This document shows, one piece after another, positions 8,862-19,573 of a stretch of DNA of 64,000 nucleotides; the first letter of the stretch is position 1; every line of letters starts with the position of its first letter. A model generated the notes under the pieces. That model had not been told where the DNA came from. It did no database searches and was given only the letters and a program-made list of their open reading frames with translations. Where the stretch lies: contig NZ_JABURY010000006.1 in the NCBI RefSeq assembly GCF_014489845.1, positions 124,001-188,000 of the forward strand, written 5' to 3'. This DNA is from Frischella japonica. GTDB lineage: Bacteria > Pseudomonadota > Gammaproteobacteria > Enterobacterales > Orbaceae. The position numbers were made by a program, and so were the translations under genes.

Positions 8862-10316
8862 ATGCAAAATAAACTTAAACGTGATCTTAAAGCTCGTCAT
8901 TTATCCATGATTGCGATTGGTGGTTCAATCGGAACTGGATTGTTCGTGGCATCAGGTGCGACTATTGCGCAAGCAGGTCCTGCTGGTGCTTTACTTTCTT
9001 ATGCCATTATCGGATTAATGGTTTATTTTTTAATGACAAGTTTAGGTGAACTGGCCGCTTATTTACCAGTATCAGGAACTTTTGCCACGTATGGCGCTAA
9101 ATATGTTGATGAATCTTTTGGGTTCGCAATTGGTTGGAATTATTGGTATAACTGGGCGATAACGGTTGCGGTAGATTTGGTCGCTGCCCAATTAGTGATT
9201 TCATATTGGTTTGACTTGGGTAGTTATAGTTGGTTATGGAGTTTACTCTTTTTAATGATCATCTTTTTCCTTAATGCTATTTCAGTTAAAGGTTTTGGTG
9301 AAGCAGAATTCTGGTTTTCATTGATAAAAGTTGTCACTATTGTGATTTTTATTGCTGTTGGTTTATTAATGATTATTAGCATTTTGAAAGGGAATATGGG
9401 TGCTGCGATTGTTTGGCGTAATTGGATAATAGATGATGCGCCATTTGTAGGTGGATTTTCATCGATGATTGGAGTGGCAATGATAGTCGGTTTTTCATTT
9501 CAGGGCACTGAATTGATTGGTATTGCTGCCGGTGAATCAAAAGACCCTGAAAAGAATATTCCAAAATCAATGCGGCAAGTTTTTTGGCGTATTTTACTGT
9601 TTTATATTCTGTCTATTTTGGTGATCAGTTTTATTATTCCTTATACTGATCCGCGCTTGTTACGTAATGGTGAAACCGATATTAGTGTGAGTCCGTTTAC
9701 ATTAGTATTCCAAAATGCTGGATTGTTGTCTGCTGCCGCATTAATGAATGCGGTAATTTTAACCTCAGTGTTATCGGCAGGTAATTCGGGGTTATATGCA
9801 TCAACACGTATGCTTTATGCGTTGGCTAAAGAGGGGAAAGCTCCTAAAATTTTTAGTCGCTTATCTAAGGGGGGAGTTCCAAGAGTGGCATTAATTGCAA
9901 CAACGATTGTAGCAATGTTATGTTTTTTAACCTCTATGTTTAAGGACCAACAAGTCTATTTATGGTTACTAAACTTATCCGGTATGACAGGTTTTATCGC
10001 ATGGTTAGGTATCGCGATTAGTCATTATCGTTTCCGAAAAGGATATATTAGACAAGGGTATAATATTTATGATTTACCTTATCGTTCAACCCTCTTTCCA
10101 TTTGGACCAATATTTGCCTTTGTGTTATGTTTATTTATAACGTTAGGGCAAAACTATGAAGCGTTTTTACAAGATAAGATAGATTGGTATGGTGTACTGG
10201 CTACTTATATTGGTTTACCGCTATTTTTCCTTATCATGTTTACTTATAAGTATGTGAAAAAGACTAAGTGGGTAAGCTATGAAAAAATGGATTTTTCTCG
10301 TATCAAAGAAAATTAA
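8862..10316 (+). CDS. lysP: Lysine-specific permease LysP
   Basis: Amino-acid:H+ symporter of the APC superfamily in the inner membrane. After the short cytoplasmic start MQNKLKRDLKARHLSMIAIG the protein has GGSIGTGLFVASGATI and about 12 membrane spans, and it is near-colinear with E. coli LysP (including FSFQGTELIGIAAGES and NAVILTSVLSAGNSG). The frame is open 13 codons upstream to a TTG at 8823, but the ATG at 8862 fits the family start. The specificity is assigned from the strong overall resemblance to LysP. Confidence 0.9.
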   Translation: MQNKLKRDLKARHLSMIAIGGSIGTGLFVASGATIAQAGPAGALLSYAIIGLMVYFLMTSLGELAAYLPVSGTFATYGAKYVDESFGFAIGWNYWYNWAITVAVDLVAAQLVISYWFDLGSYSWLWSLLFLMIIFFLNAISVKGFGEAEFWFSLIKVVTIVIFIAVGLLMIISILKGNMGAAIVWRNWIIDDAPFVGGFSSMIGVAMIVGFSFQGTELIGIAAGESKDPEKNIPKSMRQVFWRILLFYILSILVISFIIPYTDPRLLRNGETDISVSPFTLVFQNAGLLSAAALMNAVILTSVLSAGNSGLYASTRMLYALAKEGKAPKIFSRLSKGGVPRVALIATTIVAMLCFLTSMFKDQQVYLWLLNLSGMTGFIAWLGIAISHYRFRKGYIRQGYNIYDLPYRSTLFPFGPIFAFVLCLFITLGQNYEAFLQDKIDWYGVLATYIGLPLFFLIMFTYKYVKKTKWVSYEKMDFSRIKEN

Positions 10317-10349
10317 ACCCAACCAAATTTAACAATTTTAATTTGTAAT

Positions 10350-10380
10350 TTTAGCCGGTATATTTCCGGCTAAATTTTTT
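10350..10380 (+). terminator. lysP terminator
   Basis: TTTAGCCGG and its complement separated by 7 nt, immediately followed by TTTTTT; a classical intrinsic terminator 34 bp after the lysP stop codon. Confidence 0.85.
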
Positions 10381-10608
10381 TATTTAGCTCAATATGAGGA
10401 CAACAGTTCCGTATAAATTTTTACTAACTAATTGTTAAAAAATATTTTTTCATTAACTATTTTGTAATGACATGGCATTTTGAAATAGATGATAAAATTT
10501 ATTGTATTTAAGCTGCGGATATAAATTAAAATTAAGCGGATGAAAAATTTGCTAATTTTAAGTAATTCTACGGTCTAAGATTTATTAAAATAAAAGCGAT
10601 AAAACCCA

Positions 10609-10629
10609 TATCGCGCAAAATGCGCGATA
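10609..10629 (-). terminator. Hairpin downstream of infA
   Basis: A 9-bp GC-rich stem (TATCGCGCA) with a 3-nt loop, 36 bp beyond the infA stop. A T-rich but interrupted stretch follows on the minus strand, so terminator function is likely but not certain. Confidence 0.55.
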
Positions 10630-10664
10630 CAACAATAGCTACTGTAGTGAGATTATTATTAGGT

Positions 10665-10898
<234 letters not shown>

Positions 10899-11034
10899 TT
10901 AATTTGTACTCAAATTGCTAATGATTAACAAATAACTATCCATTTTAAGGGGTAGTTATTAAATATAATTTAGCCGGCGAAATGATGCCGAAAAAAGTTA
11001 CAGAAGTAAAGTGATTTCTGTTATTTTTCATTAA

Positions 11035-11691
11035 TTAAGCGCCATATAAATGTTGTGTTTGAATATATTGCCAAACTTTTGGTGGTAATAACGACTGATA
11101 ATCCTGACGATTTTCAATATGCTGTCTAATTTCCGTTGCGGAGATGGCTTTTAAGGGCGTATTAGCAAAGTATATTGATCCACAAGGGTTTTGTTGAAGA
11201 TCGGTGATATTCTTTGTGCTATGCTGTAATAGCCATTTTTGTAACTGAAGATTGTCAGTTGTATTGGTAAAACCGGGACGGGGACAGATTAATAAATGAC
11301 AATAATCTAACAATGATTGCCAATGATACCACTTAGGTAAATTACATAATGAGTCCTGACCAATAATAAATGCTAAGCTCTTATGTTCACCATATTCAGA
11401 CCGCCAGTTTTGTAAGGTATCAATAGTATATGAGGGTCTATTAGGTTTGGCGTGAGTGATTTCACGAACGTCAATTGAAAAAAGGGGGTAGTCTTCAATT
11501 GCTAATTTAATCATTGCGAGGCGTTGAGCAGTTGTTGCTTTGGGTTGTGCTTTATGTGGCGGAATGTAATTGGGTAATAGACTGATGTGAGTTAAGTTAA
11601 TTTCTTTAGCCAATGCCATGCTCGGTAGTAAATGACCATAATGAATCGGATCAAAGGTACCGCCAAAGAGTGCTGTCAAATGGCCGGACAT
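11035..11691 (-). CDS. nadD: Nicotinate-mononucleotide adenylyltransferase
   Basis: Converts nicotinate mononucleotide and ATP to deamido-NAD in NAD synthesis. The 218-residue protein has the nucleotidyltransferase signature GGTFDPIHYGHL near the N-terminus and ISATEIRQHI near the C-terminus (SxTxxR-type motif). It starts 1 bp after the holA stop codon, the usual holA-nadD coupling. Last gene of the leuS-lptE-holA-nadD group. Confidence 0.96.
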   Translation of the reverse strand: MSGHLTALFGGTFDPIHYGHLLPSMALAKEINLTHISLLPNYIPPHKAQPKATTAQRLAMIKLAIEDYPLFSIDVREITHAKPNRPSYTIDTLQNWRSEYGEHKSLAFIIGQDSLCNLPKWYHWQSLLDYCHLLICPRPGFTNTTDNLQLQKWLLQHSTKNITDLQQNPCGSIYFANTPLKAISATEIRQHIENRQDYQSLLPPKVWQYIQTQHLYGA

Positions 11692-11692
11692 A

Positions 11693-12700
11693 TTAATCTC
11701 CCACTATTTTTAAACATAAGGCTGTTAATAATTCCCAAATTGCCGCTTGATAATCGGATTTTAAAGCGATTTCCAGTTCGGTTAATTGTTTTAAAATTAG
11801 GTATAACTGTTCAAGGGAAGTTCTATTTAAATAAGGCGTAATGACATTTCGGCGATTTTGCCAAACTTTATTTATATCATAAGCGGATTTAAGATCATGC
11901 TTTGCAGAATATTTTTTTAGATTGATTAGTTGAATTAATTCACGTTGAATCGTTCGAACTAAGATCAGCGGTTCCGTGCCATTCATTTTGAATTGTTGCA
12001 AAATATGAATAACACGCTTTGTTTTAGTCATTAGCATGGCATCGATAAGATGATAAGGGGTAAAAATAGCACAATCATCTAAATTATTCTCCAACTGACT
12101 AAAGCTGATTTTACCCTTAGGATAAAGTAATTTTAACTGTTCAAGCGTCTGAGTGAGTGCTAATAAATTACCCTCATAGTAATAACATAAAAGTTCAATA
12201 CCTTGTTTTTCTATTGTTAGATCAAACAATTGTAATTGCTGATTTAGCCAGATGGGTAATTGATTTGCATCAGGTGTATTACAGTTAATAATTAAAAGCT
12301 GATCAGACAATGTTTTTAGCCAACTTGCGTTTTCTTGTGCCTTTGTCATTTGTGATAATGTGACTAATAAACTGACATCGGGCGATAACGTTTGGCAAAG
12401 TTCATCTAATTTTTTAGCTATGCTAGCATTCAGCAAATTATCACCGAATTGCAATATCAATAGTGTTTGGCTTGAAAATAGACTCATCGCGCGACTATTT
12501 TCATAAATACTATCCCAGTTGGTTTGATTATCGATACTGAAAACAGTTTGTTCGGTAAAACCTTGTTGATGCATTTTCTTGATTATTTTGTTTTGAGTGA
12601 CATCCCGAAGGTAGGGATCATTTCCTATCGTCAGAAAGTAACACCATGCACCATCCTGTTCTAGTTTTGCATCAAGCTGATTAGCAAAAATTTTTATCAT
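11693..12700 (-). CDS. holA: DNA polymerase III delta subunit
   Basis: The delta subunit of the clamp loader opens the beta clamp. The 335-residue protein fits HolA in length and in its N-terminal pattern (YFLTIGNDPYLRD) and SLFSSQTLLIL; sequence conservation is moderate, as is normal for this family. Its start overlaps the lptE stop by 4 bp and it is followed at once by nadD, a conserved arrangement that supports the call. Confidence 0.93.
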   Translation of the reverse strand: MIKIFANQLDAKLEQDGAWCYFLTIGNDPYLRDVTQNKIIKKMHQQGFTEQTVFSIDNQTNWDSIYENSRAMSLFSSQTLLILQFGDNLLNASIAKKLDELCQTLSPDVSLLVTLSQMTKAQENASWLKTLSDQLLIINCNTPDANQLPIWLNQQLQLFDLTIEKQGIELLCYYYEGNLLALTQTLEQLKLLYPKGKISFSQLENNLDDCAIFTPYHLIDAMLMTKTKRVIHILQQFKMNGTEPLILVRTIQRELIQLINLKKYSAKHDLKSAYDINKVWQNRRNVITPYLNRTSLEQLYLILKQLTELEIALKSDYQAAIWELLTALCLKIVGD

Positions 12701-13209
12701 GGTGTGTTAAGTTTATTATCAATAGTGTTGATTGATTTTAATTTACTAATTAATTGTTTAGCTACTTGGGTATACATTTCTTTTTCGATTAAATTTTGCT
12801 CGGCGCTTTTAGCCAATGCGGTAGCAGGATTGTCAAAAAATGTTCTAAATACTTTTGTCGTAATAGGGTAGATGTCATTACCGGCAATGATAACTTGAGC
12901 ATTGACTGTTAAAATTAATTGATATTCAGCAGATTTACCATTTTGATAAATCGAAATGGTCTCTTTACTAATATCGTTACTTAAGATACGTAGGGAAGGA
13001 TGATTTTGATTGGCATTTTCATTAACTAATTTGACTTTGTTCTTAACTAGTAAATCTTTGATAGTACGAGATAATGAACCATACGGATTGTCACTATAAA
13101 ACGTCATGGTCTGAAATTGTTGTGGAATTTCTGTTTCATGTTGTAAATGAAATCCACAACCGGTTAACCACAACACTGCAAAAAATACTAAACAAAACAA
13201 TTTTTTCAT
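12697..13209 (-). CDS. lptE: LPS-assembly lipoprotein LptE
   Basis: A 170-residue outer-membrane lipoprotein. A signal peptide ends in the lipobox LTGC (Cys18), followed by GFHLQ, a hallmark of LptE. It plugs the LptD barrel and helps insert lipopolysaccharide into the outer leaflet. It sits between leuS and holA as in E. coli and overlaps holA by 4 bp. Confidence 0.94.
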   Translation of the reverse strand: MKKLFCLVFFAVLWLTGCGFHLQHETEIPQQFQTMTFYSDNPYGSLSRTIKDLLVKNKVKLVNENANQNHPSLRILSNDISKETISIYQNGKSAEYQLILTVNAQVIIAGNDIYPITTKVFRTFFDNPATALAKSAEQNLIEKEMYTQVAKQLISKLKSINTIDNKLNTP

Positions 13210-13289
13210 TTGGACTACCTAATTTTTCAGGGGTAATGATTATCACCCCAAATAGTTATAGCTAAATCAACTGTTGTATCAGGAAGTTA

Positions 13290-15899
13290 TTAACTAACCA
13301 CAAGGTTAAGTAATTTACCTGGAACATAGATGATTTTACGAATGGTAACACCGTCTAAATGTTTTTGGATATTGACTTCTGTTTTTGCCATATCCGTAAC
13401 CAATGCTTCACTAGCATCAGCTGGTACTGTTAATTTAGCGCGTACTTTACCATTGATTTGGACAATAATGAGTTTTTCATCTTCAACCATGGCTGACTCA
13501 TCGGCCAATGGCCATTGAGCATTATCAATAGTAGTTTTATGGCCTAATGCTTGCCACATAACGAAACATGCATGAGGTATCATTGGATAAAGTAAACGCA
13601 CGATTGCGTTCAATGCTTCATCCATTAACGCTCGGTCTTGTTCAGTTTCTTGTGATGCTTTTTGTAAACGATTCATAAATTCCATCACAGCAGCGATCGC
13701 AGTATTAAATGTTTGGCGACGACCAATATCATCGCTCACTTTAGCAATGGTTTTATGTAATTCACGACGCAAGGTTTTTTGATCGCCGGTTAACTGATCA
13801 AGAATTAATGGCTTTACCACACCTTGCTGGGTGTGTTCATACACCAAGCGCCATACGCGTTTAATAAAACGATTGGCTCCTTCAACGCCAGATTCTTGCC
13901 ATTCAAGTGTCATTTCAGCAGGTGAAGCGAACATCATAAATAAGCGTACAGTATCAGCACCATATTTTTCGACCATTTCTTGTGGGTCGATACCATTATT
14001 TTTTGATTTCGACATTTTGGTCATGCCAGCATGAATTAGCTCACGTCCGGTCTTATCAAACGCTTTGGCAATTCGCCCCTTTTCATCTCGCTCAACGGTG
14101 ACTTCGGTTGGGGAAATCCAAATACGTTCACCTATTTCGGTGGTGTAATAGAACGCATCGGCTAATACCATACCTTGGCAAAGTAATCGTTTAGCCGGTT
14201 CATCAGAGTTGACCATGCCAAAATCACGCATTAATTTGTGGAAGAAGCGGAAATAAAGTAGATGCATGATAGCATGTTCAATTCCACCAACATATTGATC
14301 CACCGGTAACCAATAATTGGCCGCTTTTTCATCTAACATACCACTGTTATAGTGTGGGCAGGTATAACGTGCGTAATACCATGATGATTCCATAAAAGTA
14401 TCAAAGGTATCGGTTTCGCGTAGTGCTGTTTCGCCATTAACGGTTGTTTTTGCCCAATTCGGATCGGCTTTAATAGGACTAGTTATGCCATCCATTTCAA
14501 CATTTTCTGGTAAAATGACTGGTAATTGATCTTCCGGGGTCGGGATTGTTGAGCCATCAGCTAATGTGACCATCGGGATTGGCGCACCCCAATAACGCTG
14601 ACGAGAGACCCCCCAATCGCGTAAACGATAATTGACTTTACGTTCACCAACACCTTTAGCAATTAATTTATCGGCAATGGCATTGAAGGCTTGTTCAAAG
14701 TTAAGTCCATCAAATTCCCCAGAATTAAATAAATTACCGTATTCTGTATAAGGTTGTTGACTCACATCTGGTGCATGACCTTGTTGATCTAGGATGACAG
14801 CTTTAATTGGTAAATGATATTTACAAGCAAACTCATGATCGCGCGCATCATGCCCCGGTACAGCCATAACTGCACCGGTTCCATATTCCATTAATACAAA
14901 GTTGGCGATCCAAACCGGAACTTTTTCATTCGTTAATGGATGGATGGCGTAAAAACCTGTAGCAATACCTTTTTTCTCCATCGTTGCCATATCAGCTTCT
15001 GCGGTTTTGGTGTTTTTACACTCAGCAATAAAGGCGGTAATTTCGGCATTATCTTTACTGGCTAATTGCGCTAAAGGATGCTCAGCCGCGACCGAAACAA
15101 AACTCACTCCCATAAAGGTATCTGGGCGGGTAGTATAGACTGTTAATTTTTCGTTGTAATTTTCAACGTTAAAGTCAATTTCAACTCCTTCCGAACGGCC
15201 AATCCAATTTTTCTGCATGGTTTTAACTTGCTCAGGCCAACTTTCTAAACTATCTAAGTCTTTTAATAGTTCATCGGCATAGGCAGTGATTTTGATAAAC
15301 CATTGTGGAATCTCTTTACGTTCAACTGGCGTATTACACCGCCAACAACAACCTTCAACCACCTGCTCATTAGCTAATACAGTTTGATCAGTCGGGCACC
15401 AGTTGACTGCTGAGGTTTTTTTATACACCAACCCTTTCTCATAAAGTTTTGTAAAAAACCACTGTTCCCATTTATAATATTCTGGTTTGCAGGTGGTCAC
15501 TTCTCTGTCCCAGTCATAACCAAAACCAAGTAGTTTTAATTGCTTTTTCATATAAGCAATATTTTCATAGGTCCATTTAGCTGGCGCAGTATTATTTTTA
15601 ACCGCTGCGCCTTCTGCAGGTAAGCCGAAAGCATCCCAACCAATAGGTTGTAATACATTTTTACCCTGCATGCGTTGATAACGTGAAATAGTATCGCCGA
15701 TGGTATAATTACGAACATGACCTAAATGCAGTCGCCCAGACGGATAAGGTAACATAGATAAGCAATAATATTTTTCTTTGCTTGGATCTTCAGTGACATG
15801 AAATGTGTTATTATCTTGCCAGTGTTGTTGCACATGCGCTTCAACTAGTTCTGGGCAATATTGTTCAGTAAAATGATTTTCTTTCATATTATTTGACAT
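13290..15899 (-). CDS. leuS: Leucyl-tRNA synthetase
   Basis: Class I aminoacyl-tRNA synthetase charging tRNA-Leu. The 869 residues include the HLGH (HIGH-type) motif after PYPSGRL, the editing domain with TTRPDTFMG and [12 protein letters not shown], the zinc-type cysteine cluster CCWRC and the KMSKSKNN loop; the C-terminus ends [12 protein letters not shown] as in E. coli. The annotated start adds several residues compared with E. coli; an internal ATG four codons later (MKENHF) is an alternative. An imperfect hairpin lies in the 80-bp gap before lptE (about 13230-13249). Confidence 0.97.
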   Translation of the reverse strand: MSNNMKENHFTEQYCPELVEAHVQQHWQDNNTFHVTEDPSKEKYYCLSMLPYPSGRLHLGHVRNYTIGDTISRYQRMQGKNVLQPIGWDAFGLPAEGAAVKNNTAPAKWTYENIAYMKKQLKLLGFGYDWDREVTTCKPEYYKWEQWFFTKLYEKGLVYKKTSAVNWCPTDQTVLANEQVVEGCCWRCNTPVERKEIPQWFIKITAYADELLKDLDSLESWPEQVKTMQKNWIGRSEGVEIDFNVENYNEKLTVYTTRPDTFMGVSFVSVAAEHPLAQLASKDNAEITAFIAECKNTKTAEADMATMEKKGIATGFYAIHPLTNEKVPVWIANFVLMEYGTGAVMAVPGHDARDHEFACKYHLPIKAVILDQQGHAPDVSQQPYTEYGNLFNSGEFDGLNFEQAFNAIADKLIAKGVGERKVNYRLRDWGVSRQRYWGAPIPMVTLADGSTIPTPEDQLPVILPENVEMDGITSPIKADPNWAKTTVNGETALRETDTFDTFMESSWYYARYTCPHYNSGMLDEKAANYWLPVDQYVGGIEHAIMHLLYFRFFHKLMRDFGMVNSDEPAKRLLCQGMVLADAFYYTTEIGERIWISPTEVTVERDEKGRIAKAFDKTGRELIHAGMTKMSKSKNNGIDPQEMVEKYGADTVRLFMMFASPAEMTLEWQESGVEGANRFIKRVWRLVYEHTQQGVVKPLILDQLTGDQKTLRRELHKTIAKVSDDIGRRQTFNTAIAAVMEFMNRLQKASQETEQDRALMDEALNAIVRLLYPMIPHACFVMWQALGHKTTIDNAQWPLADESAMVEDEKLIIVQINGKVRAKLTVPADASEALVTDMAKTEVNIQKHLDGVTIRKIIYVPGKLLNLVVS

Positions 15900-16161
15900 A
15901 GTCTGCTAAGGTCCTGTTAACGATATTCTTTGTATTTGTCATACAACCGTCTAAAAAAATGATCTGTTAATTGTATTGTTTATTGTCCCAAATTGAAATA
16001 TCTTATCGAAATTTTGTGTCATTTTTGTTGCGTTTATCGGGGCTTTTATTTATTAAGATAAAATAGTTAATACTCTTTGTAATGAATTAAATTGTTTTTT
16101 TTAGTTTTCACAATTATTGGCTAATTTGTTTAGTTATCTTTATAAATAATAATTTGATTAA

Positions 16162-16881
16162 TCAAACTAATCCTAACTGTTCCTTTAATAGTTTTAAATA
16201 TCGGCGACTAGCAGGTACTGAAATATCATTATTGAGTATAATATCTGTGTGACTGGTATGGGAAAAACGAATTTCTTTTAGTTTTTGTATATTAATTAAA
16301 TATTGGCGATGACAATAGATTAACTGCGTTTTTTCCTCTAATGTTTTTAAGGTGAGTTCTGTATAATACTCTACATTATCATGGTTAAAAACATAAACAC
16401 CGCTGGTTCGGCAATTAGCATAATAAATATCATTAGGATCAATTAAATAAATCCGATTATGCCCCATACACGGGATATATTTTAAATATTTATCAGTTTT
16501 TAGTTGTTCTAGATTTTGTTTTTCATTAATGATTAATAGTCGTTGAATCGTCTTATTAAGGCGAAGGGGATCGATTGGTTTAAGTAAATAATCAAATGCT
16601 TGTTCTTCAAATGCTTTAATAGCATATTCTTCATATGCTGTTAGAAAGACAATATATGGCATGTGTAATGGTGAAATCATACTTAGCATTTCGATACCAC
16701 TAATTTTAGGCATTTGAATATCTAGAAATACCACATCAGGTGATTGATTATGTATAGCTTTAATAGCTTCAAAAGCATTGCTACATTCGGCAGTAATATT
16801 AATTTCTGTAAATTCCTTAAGTAAACAACGTAAATTCTCACGTGCCAGCGGTTCATCATCAACAATTATGATATTTAGCAT
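16162..16881 (-). CDS. btsR: LytTR response regulator BtsR
   Basis: A 239-residue response regulator: receiver domain (VDDEPLAREN, phospho-acceptor Asp in VFLDIQMP, LLKPID) followed by a LytTR DNA-binding domain (YCHRQYLINI, VPASRRYLK). It is colinear with E. coli BtsR (YehT). In E. coli this system answers extracellular pyruvate and induces the transporter gene btsT, which is not in the window. Its start lies inside the 3' end of btsS (23-bp overlap) with an AAGGAG ribosome site. Confidence 0.94.
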   Translation of the reverse strand: MLNIIIVDDEPLARENLRCLLKEFTEINITAECSNAFEAIKAIHNQSPDVVFLDIQMPKISGIEMLSMISPLHMPYIVFLTAYEEYAIKAFEEQAFDYLLKPIDPLRLNKTIQRLLIINEKQNLEQLKTDKYLKYIPCMGHNRIYLIDPNDIYYANCRTSGVYVFNHDNVEYYTELTLKTLEEKTQLIYCHRQYLINIQKLKEIRFSHTSHTDIILNNDISVPASRRYLKLLKEQLGLV

Positions 16882-18571
16882 TTCTATGCTCCTTGTCTAA
16901 TGGCAATTTTAAGATTGCTTTTGTATAGATATCTGACTCACATTGGATCGTTAAACCATATTGTTTACCATAACGTATTTGTATTCTTTCATGCACTAGG
17001 GTCATACCTAGCCCGTTATTACTTTTATGTTCTTTGCGATAATTACCCGCATTATCTTCAACTTCCAGAACTAAGATTTGTTGATATTTGTGAGCACGAA
17101 TGGTAATAGTACCTAAACCAATCATTTGTGATATTCCATGTTTGATAGCGTTTTCTACAATTGGTTGTAAAGAGAATGCGGGAAGATAGGCTTGTTCTAA
17201 TAATTTTGGTACATGGATTTGAATATCAAGTTTGTCAATAAACCGCATTTTTTCAATTTCTAGATAAGCTGTTATGTGATCAAGTTCATCTTTTAACGTC
17301 ACGATTTCTTCTGGGCGTTTTAAATTTTTTCTAAAAAAAGTTGAGAGATGCTGGACTAATTTTGAAGCTTGTTCTTGATCACGGCGAATAACAGCAAGTA
17401 ATGTATTAAGCGAGTTAAATAAAAAATGCGGATTGACTTGTGCATGAAGCAACTTAATTCGTGTTTGAGAAAGTAATTGTTGATAACTTTCGTTTTGACC
17501 AGTGAGAATTTGTGCAGATAATAAACTCGCTATCCCTTCACCTAGAGTCCGATTAATCGAACTAAACAATGTGTTTTTTGCTTCATAGATTTTTATGGTA
17601 CCAACAACCTCTTTTTTTTCACCTCTTAAAGGAATGACCAGTGCGGATCCTAAGCGACATTGTTTATTAATCGAACATTGATAAAGTTCATGTAAACCAT
17701 CGAGATATTTCACCTCGTTATCTTCAATCGATTCTAATGTAGCTTTTGAGGTTATTGGGGTACCTGGTAGGTGATGATCACTACCGATACCAATAAATGC
17801 TAGTATTTTTTCGCGATCGGTTATTGAAACGGCACCAACGCCAAGTTCTTGATAAATGATATGTGCAACTTTAGTACTGTTTTCTTGATTGAATTTATCA
17901 CGCAATAGTCCTTCAGTACGTGCAGCAATACTTAAGGCTTTAGCTGAAAAAGTCGAAGTATATTTATCAAAGATAATTTTTCTATCTAATAAAATTTGCA
18001 TAAACATAGCAGAACCAATGCTGTTAGCAACAATCATGGGGGCGGCAATGCTATGAACCGCATGTGAAACAACGTCATAGGGTTTAGAAAATACCAGAAT
18101 CATGATCATTTCTAACGACTCAGATAGCATAGCTAAAATTGCGATGATAAAGGGGTTGTATATTAGATCTACCCTTCCTTTTTTTAACAAAATATAGTGA
18201 ACTATCCCGCTAATAAATCCAGTTAATATTGTAGAAGTCATACAAATTTCGGCGGTAATTCCGCCTAAACTATAACGGTGCAAACCACCTGTAACACCAA
18301 CTAGTAAACCGACATAAGGACCGCCAAGTATACCACCTAATATCGCACCAATTGCTCGAGTATTGGCAAGTGTATCTTCAATTCGAAAACTGAAATAAGT
18401 TCCCATTATGCAAAAAAAAGAAAAAATAACATAGCAGATTAATTTATGGGGCAGACTGACGGTGACTTGCATGATAGGTATAAATATAGGTGTTTTACTG
18501 AGTAGATAAGCAATAACTAAATAAACACACATCTGCTGTAACAATTGTAAAATCAGATTAAATTCAATCAT
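16859..18571 (-). CDS. btsS: LytS-family sensor kinase BtsS
   Basis: A 570-residue membrane histidine kinase with the 5TM-LYT sensor module (residues about 1-200, containing ANTRAIGAILGGILGGPYVG and GGLHRYSLGG), a GAF-like domain, the His-kinase motif AQVNPHFLFNSLNTL and a HATPase domain (QPIVENAIKHG, NGLGMTLVHERI). The whole protein follows E. coli BtsS (561 residues), a high-affinity pyruvate receptor. Translationally coupled to btsR. It is divergent from trmB across about 90 bp. Confidence 0.94.
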   Translation of the reverse strand: MIEFNLILQLLQQMCVYLVIAYLLSKTPIFIPIMQVTVSLPHKLICYVIFSFFCIMGTYFSFRIEDTLANTRAIGAILGGILGGPYVGLLVGVTGGLHRYSLGGITAEICMTSTILTGFISGIVHYILLKKGRVDLIYNPFIIAILAMLSESLEMIMILVFSKPYDVVSHAVHSIAAPMIVANSIGSAMFMQILLDRKIIFDKYTSTFSAKALSIAARTEGLLRDKFNQENSTKVAHIIYQELGVGAVSITDREKILAFIGIGSDHHLPGTPITSKATLESIEDNEVKYLDGLHELYQCSINKQCRLGSALVIPLRGEKKEVVGTIKIYEAKNTLFSSINRTLGEGIASLLSAQILTGQNESYQQLLSQTRIKLLHAQVNPHFLFNSLNTLLAVIRRDQEQASKLVQHLSTFFRKNLKRPEEIVTLKDELDHITAYLEIEKMRFIDKLDIQIHVPKLLEQAYLPAFSLQPIVENAIKHGISQMIGLGTITIRAHKYQQILVLEVEDNAGNYRKEHKSNNGLGMTLVHERIQIRYGKQYGLTIQCESDIYTKAILKLPLDKEHRNAKYHNC

Positions 18572-18663
18572 AATTCTCTTAGATTAATTAGATTATGAAC
18601 TAGCGACAGTGATGAACTTCAGCTAAACTATATTATTAAATTATTGTGTTTAAAGATAGTAAT

Positions 18664-19410
18664 ATGAATCAAAAATCCTTTATAAATGATAATTCCAATA
18701 TCATGACATCCGAAATTTTGGCAGATGGTCGGCCACGTCGCCAAATTCGTAGTTTTGTATTAAGACAAGGTCGATTAACTAAAGGGCAAGAACAAGCTTT
18801 AGAAAAATTGTGGTCCAGTTGTGGTATTGATTATAATGATCAACATCAAATAGATTTCAATCAATTATATGCTCATCAACAACCAATTGTTTTAGAGATT
18901 GGTTTTGGGATGGGTGCTTCATTGATTGAAATGGCTGATAAGAATAAGAACGAGAATTTTTTAGGTATTGAAGTTCATCGTCCAGGTGTTGGGGCGTGCT
19001 TAATGGCGATTGAACAACATCAATTAAATAATATTCGGTTAATGTGTCATGATGCGGTAGAAGTACTGGAAAATATGGTTGCCGATGCATCGCTTAGTAA
19101 AGTTCAGATTTTTTTCCCTGACCCATGGCATAAAGCAAAACATAATAAACGCAGAATTATTCAACCTGAATTTGTACAGTTGTTGCGCAAAAAATTAAAA
19201 ATGGATGGGATATTACATTTGGCCACCGATTGGCAACATTATGCGGAGCATATGTTAGAAGTATTAAATTCTGCTTTTGGTTTCCAAAACGTGTCGCTAA
19301 ATAACGGATATATACCAAGGCCAGATTATCGCCCAATGACAAAGTTTGAAAAGCGTGGTTTAAATTTAGGTCATGGTGTTTGGGATTTACAGTTCAAGCG
19401 CATTAAATAA
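18664..19410 (+). CDS. trmB: tRNA (guanine-N7-)-methyltransferase
   Basis: Makes m7G46 in tRNA from S-adenosylmethionine. The 248-residue protein has the SAM-binding LEIGFGMGASLIEMA, the family motif FFPDPWHKAKHNKRRI and TDWQHYAEHMLE. The frame extends six codons upstream to a GTG at 18646, but the ATG at 18664 is the more likely start. The protein continues to a normal C-terminus (GVWDLQF). Confidence 0.95.
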   Translation: MNQKSFINDNSNIMTSEILADGRPRRQIRSFVLRQGRLTKGQEQALEKLWSSCGIDYNDQHQIDFNQLYAHQQPIVLEIGFGMGASLIEMADKNKNENFLGIEVHRPGVGACLMAIEQHQLNNIRLMCHDAVEVLENMVADASLSKVQIFFPDPWHKAKHNKRRIIQPEFVQLLRKKLKMDGILHLATDWQHYAEHMLEVLNSAFGFQNVSLNNGYIPRPDYRPMTKFEKRGLNLGHGVWDLQFKRIK

Positions 19411-19573
19411 TATAATTTATGTCGCATATTTTATTCCGGTTATGTTAAAGTAAGCAAAAAGTTTTATAAAAATTATATTAAGATTAATAAATCATAAAAT
19501 CTTGAAATAAGAAAAAATCAAAACGATTAAATCTGGTGCTATTGCATTAGATTATCTATTAGTAGGAGAAAAT

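Larger units (their letters stand above)
10317..10664. other. Convergent intergenic region lysP/infA
   Basis: Contains the lysP terminator at 10350-10380 and a second hairpin at 10609-10629 near the infA stop; nothing else is evident. Confidence 0.6.
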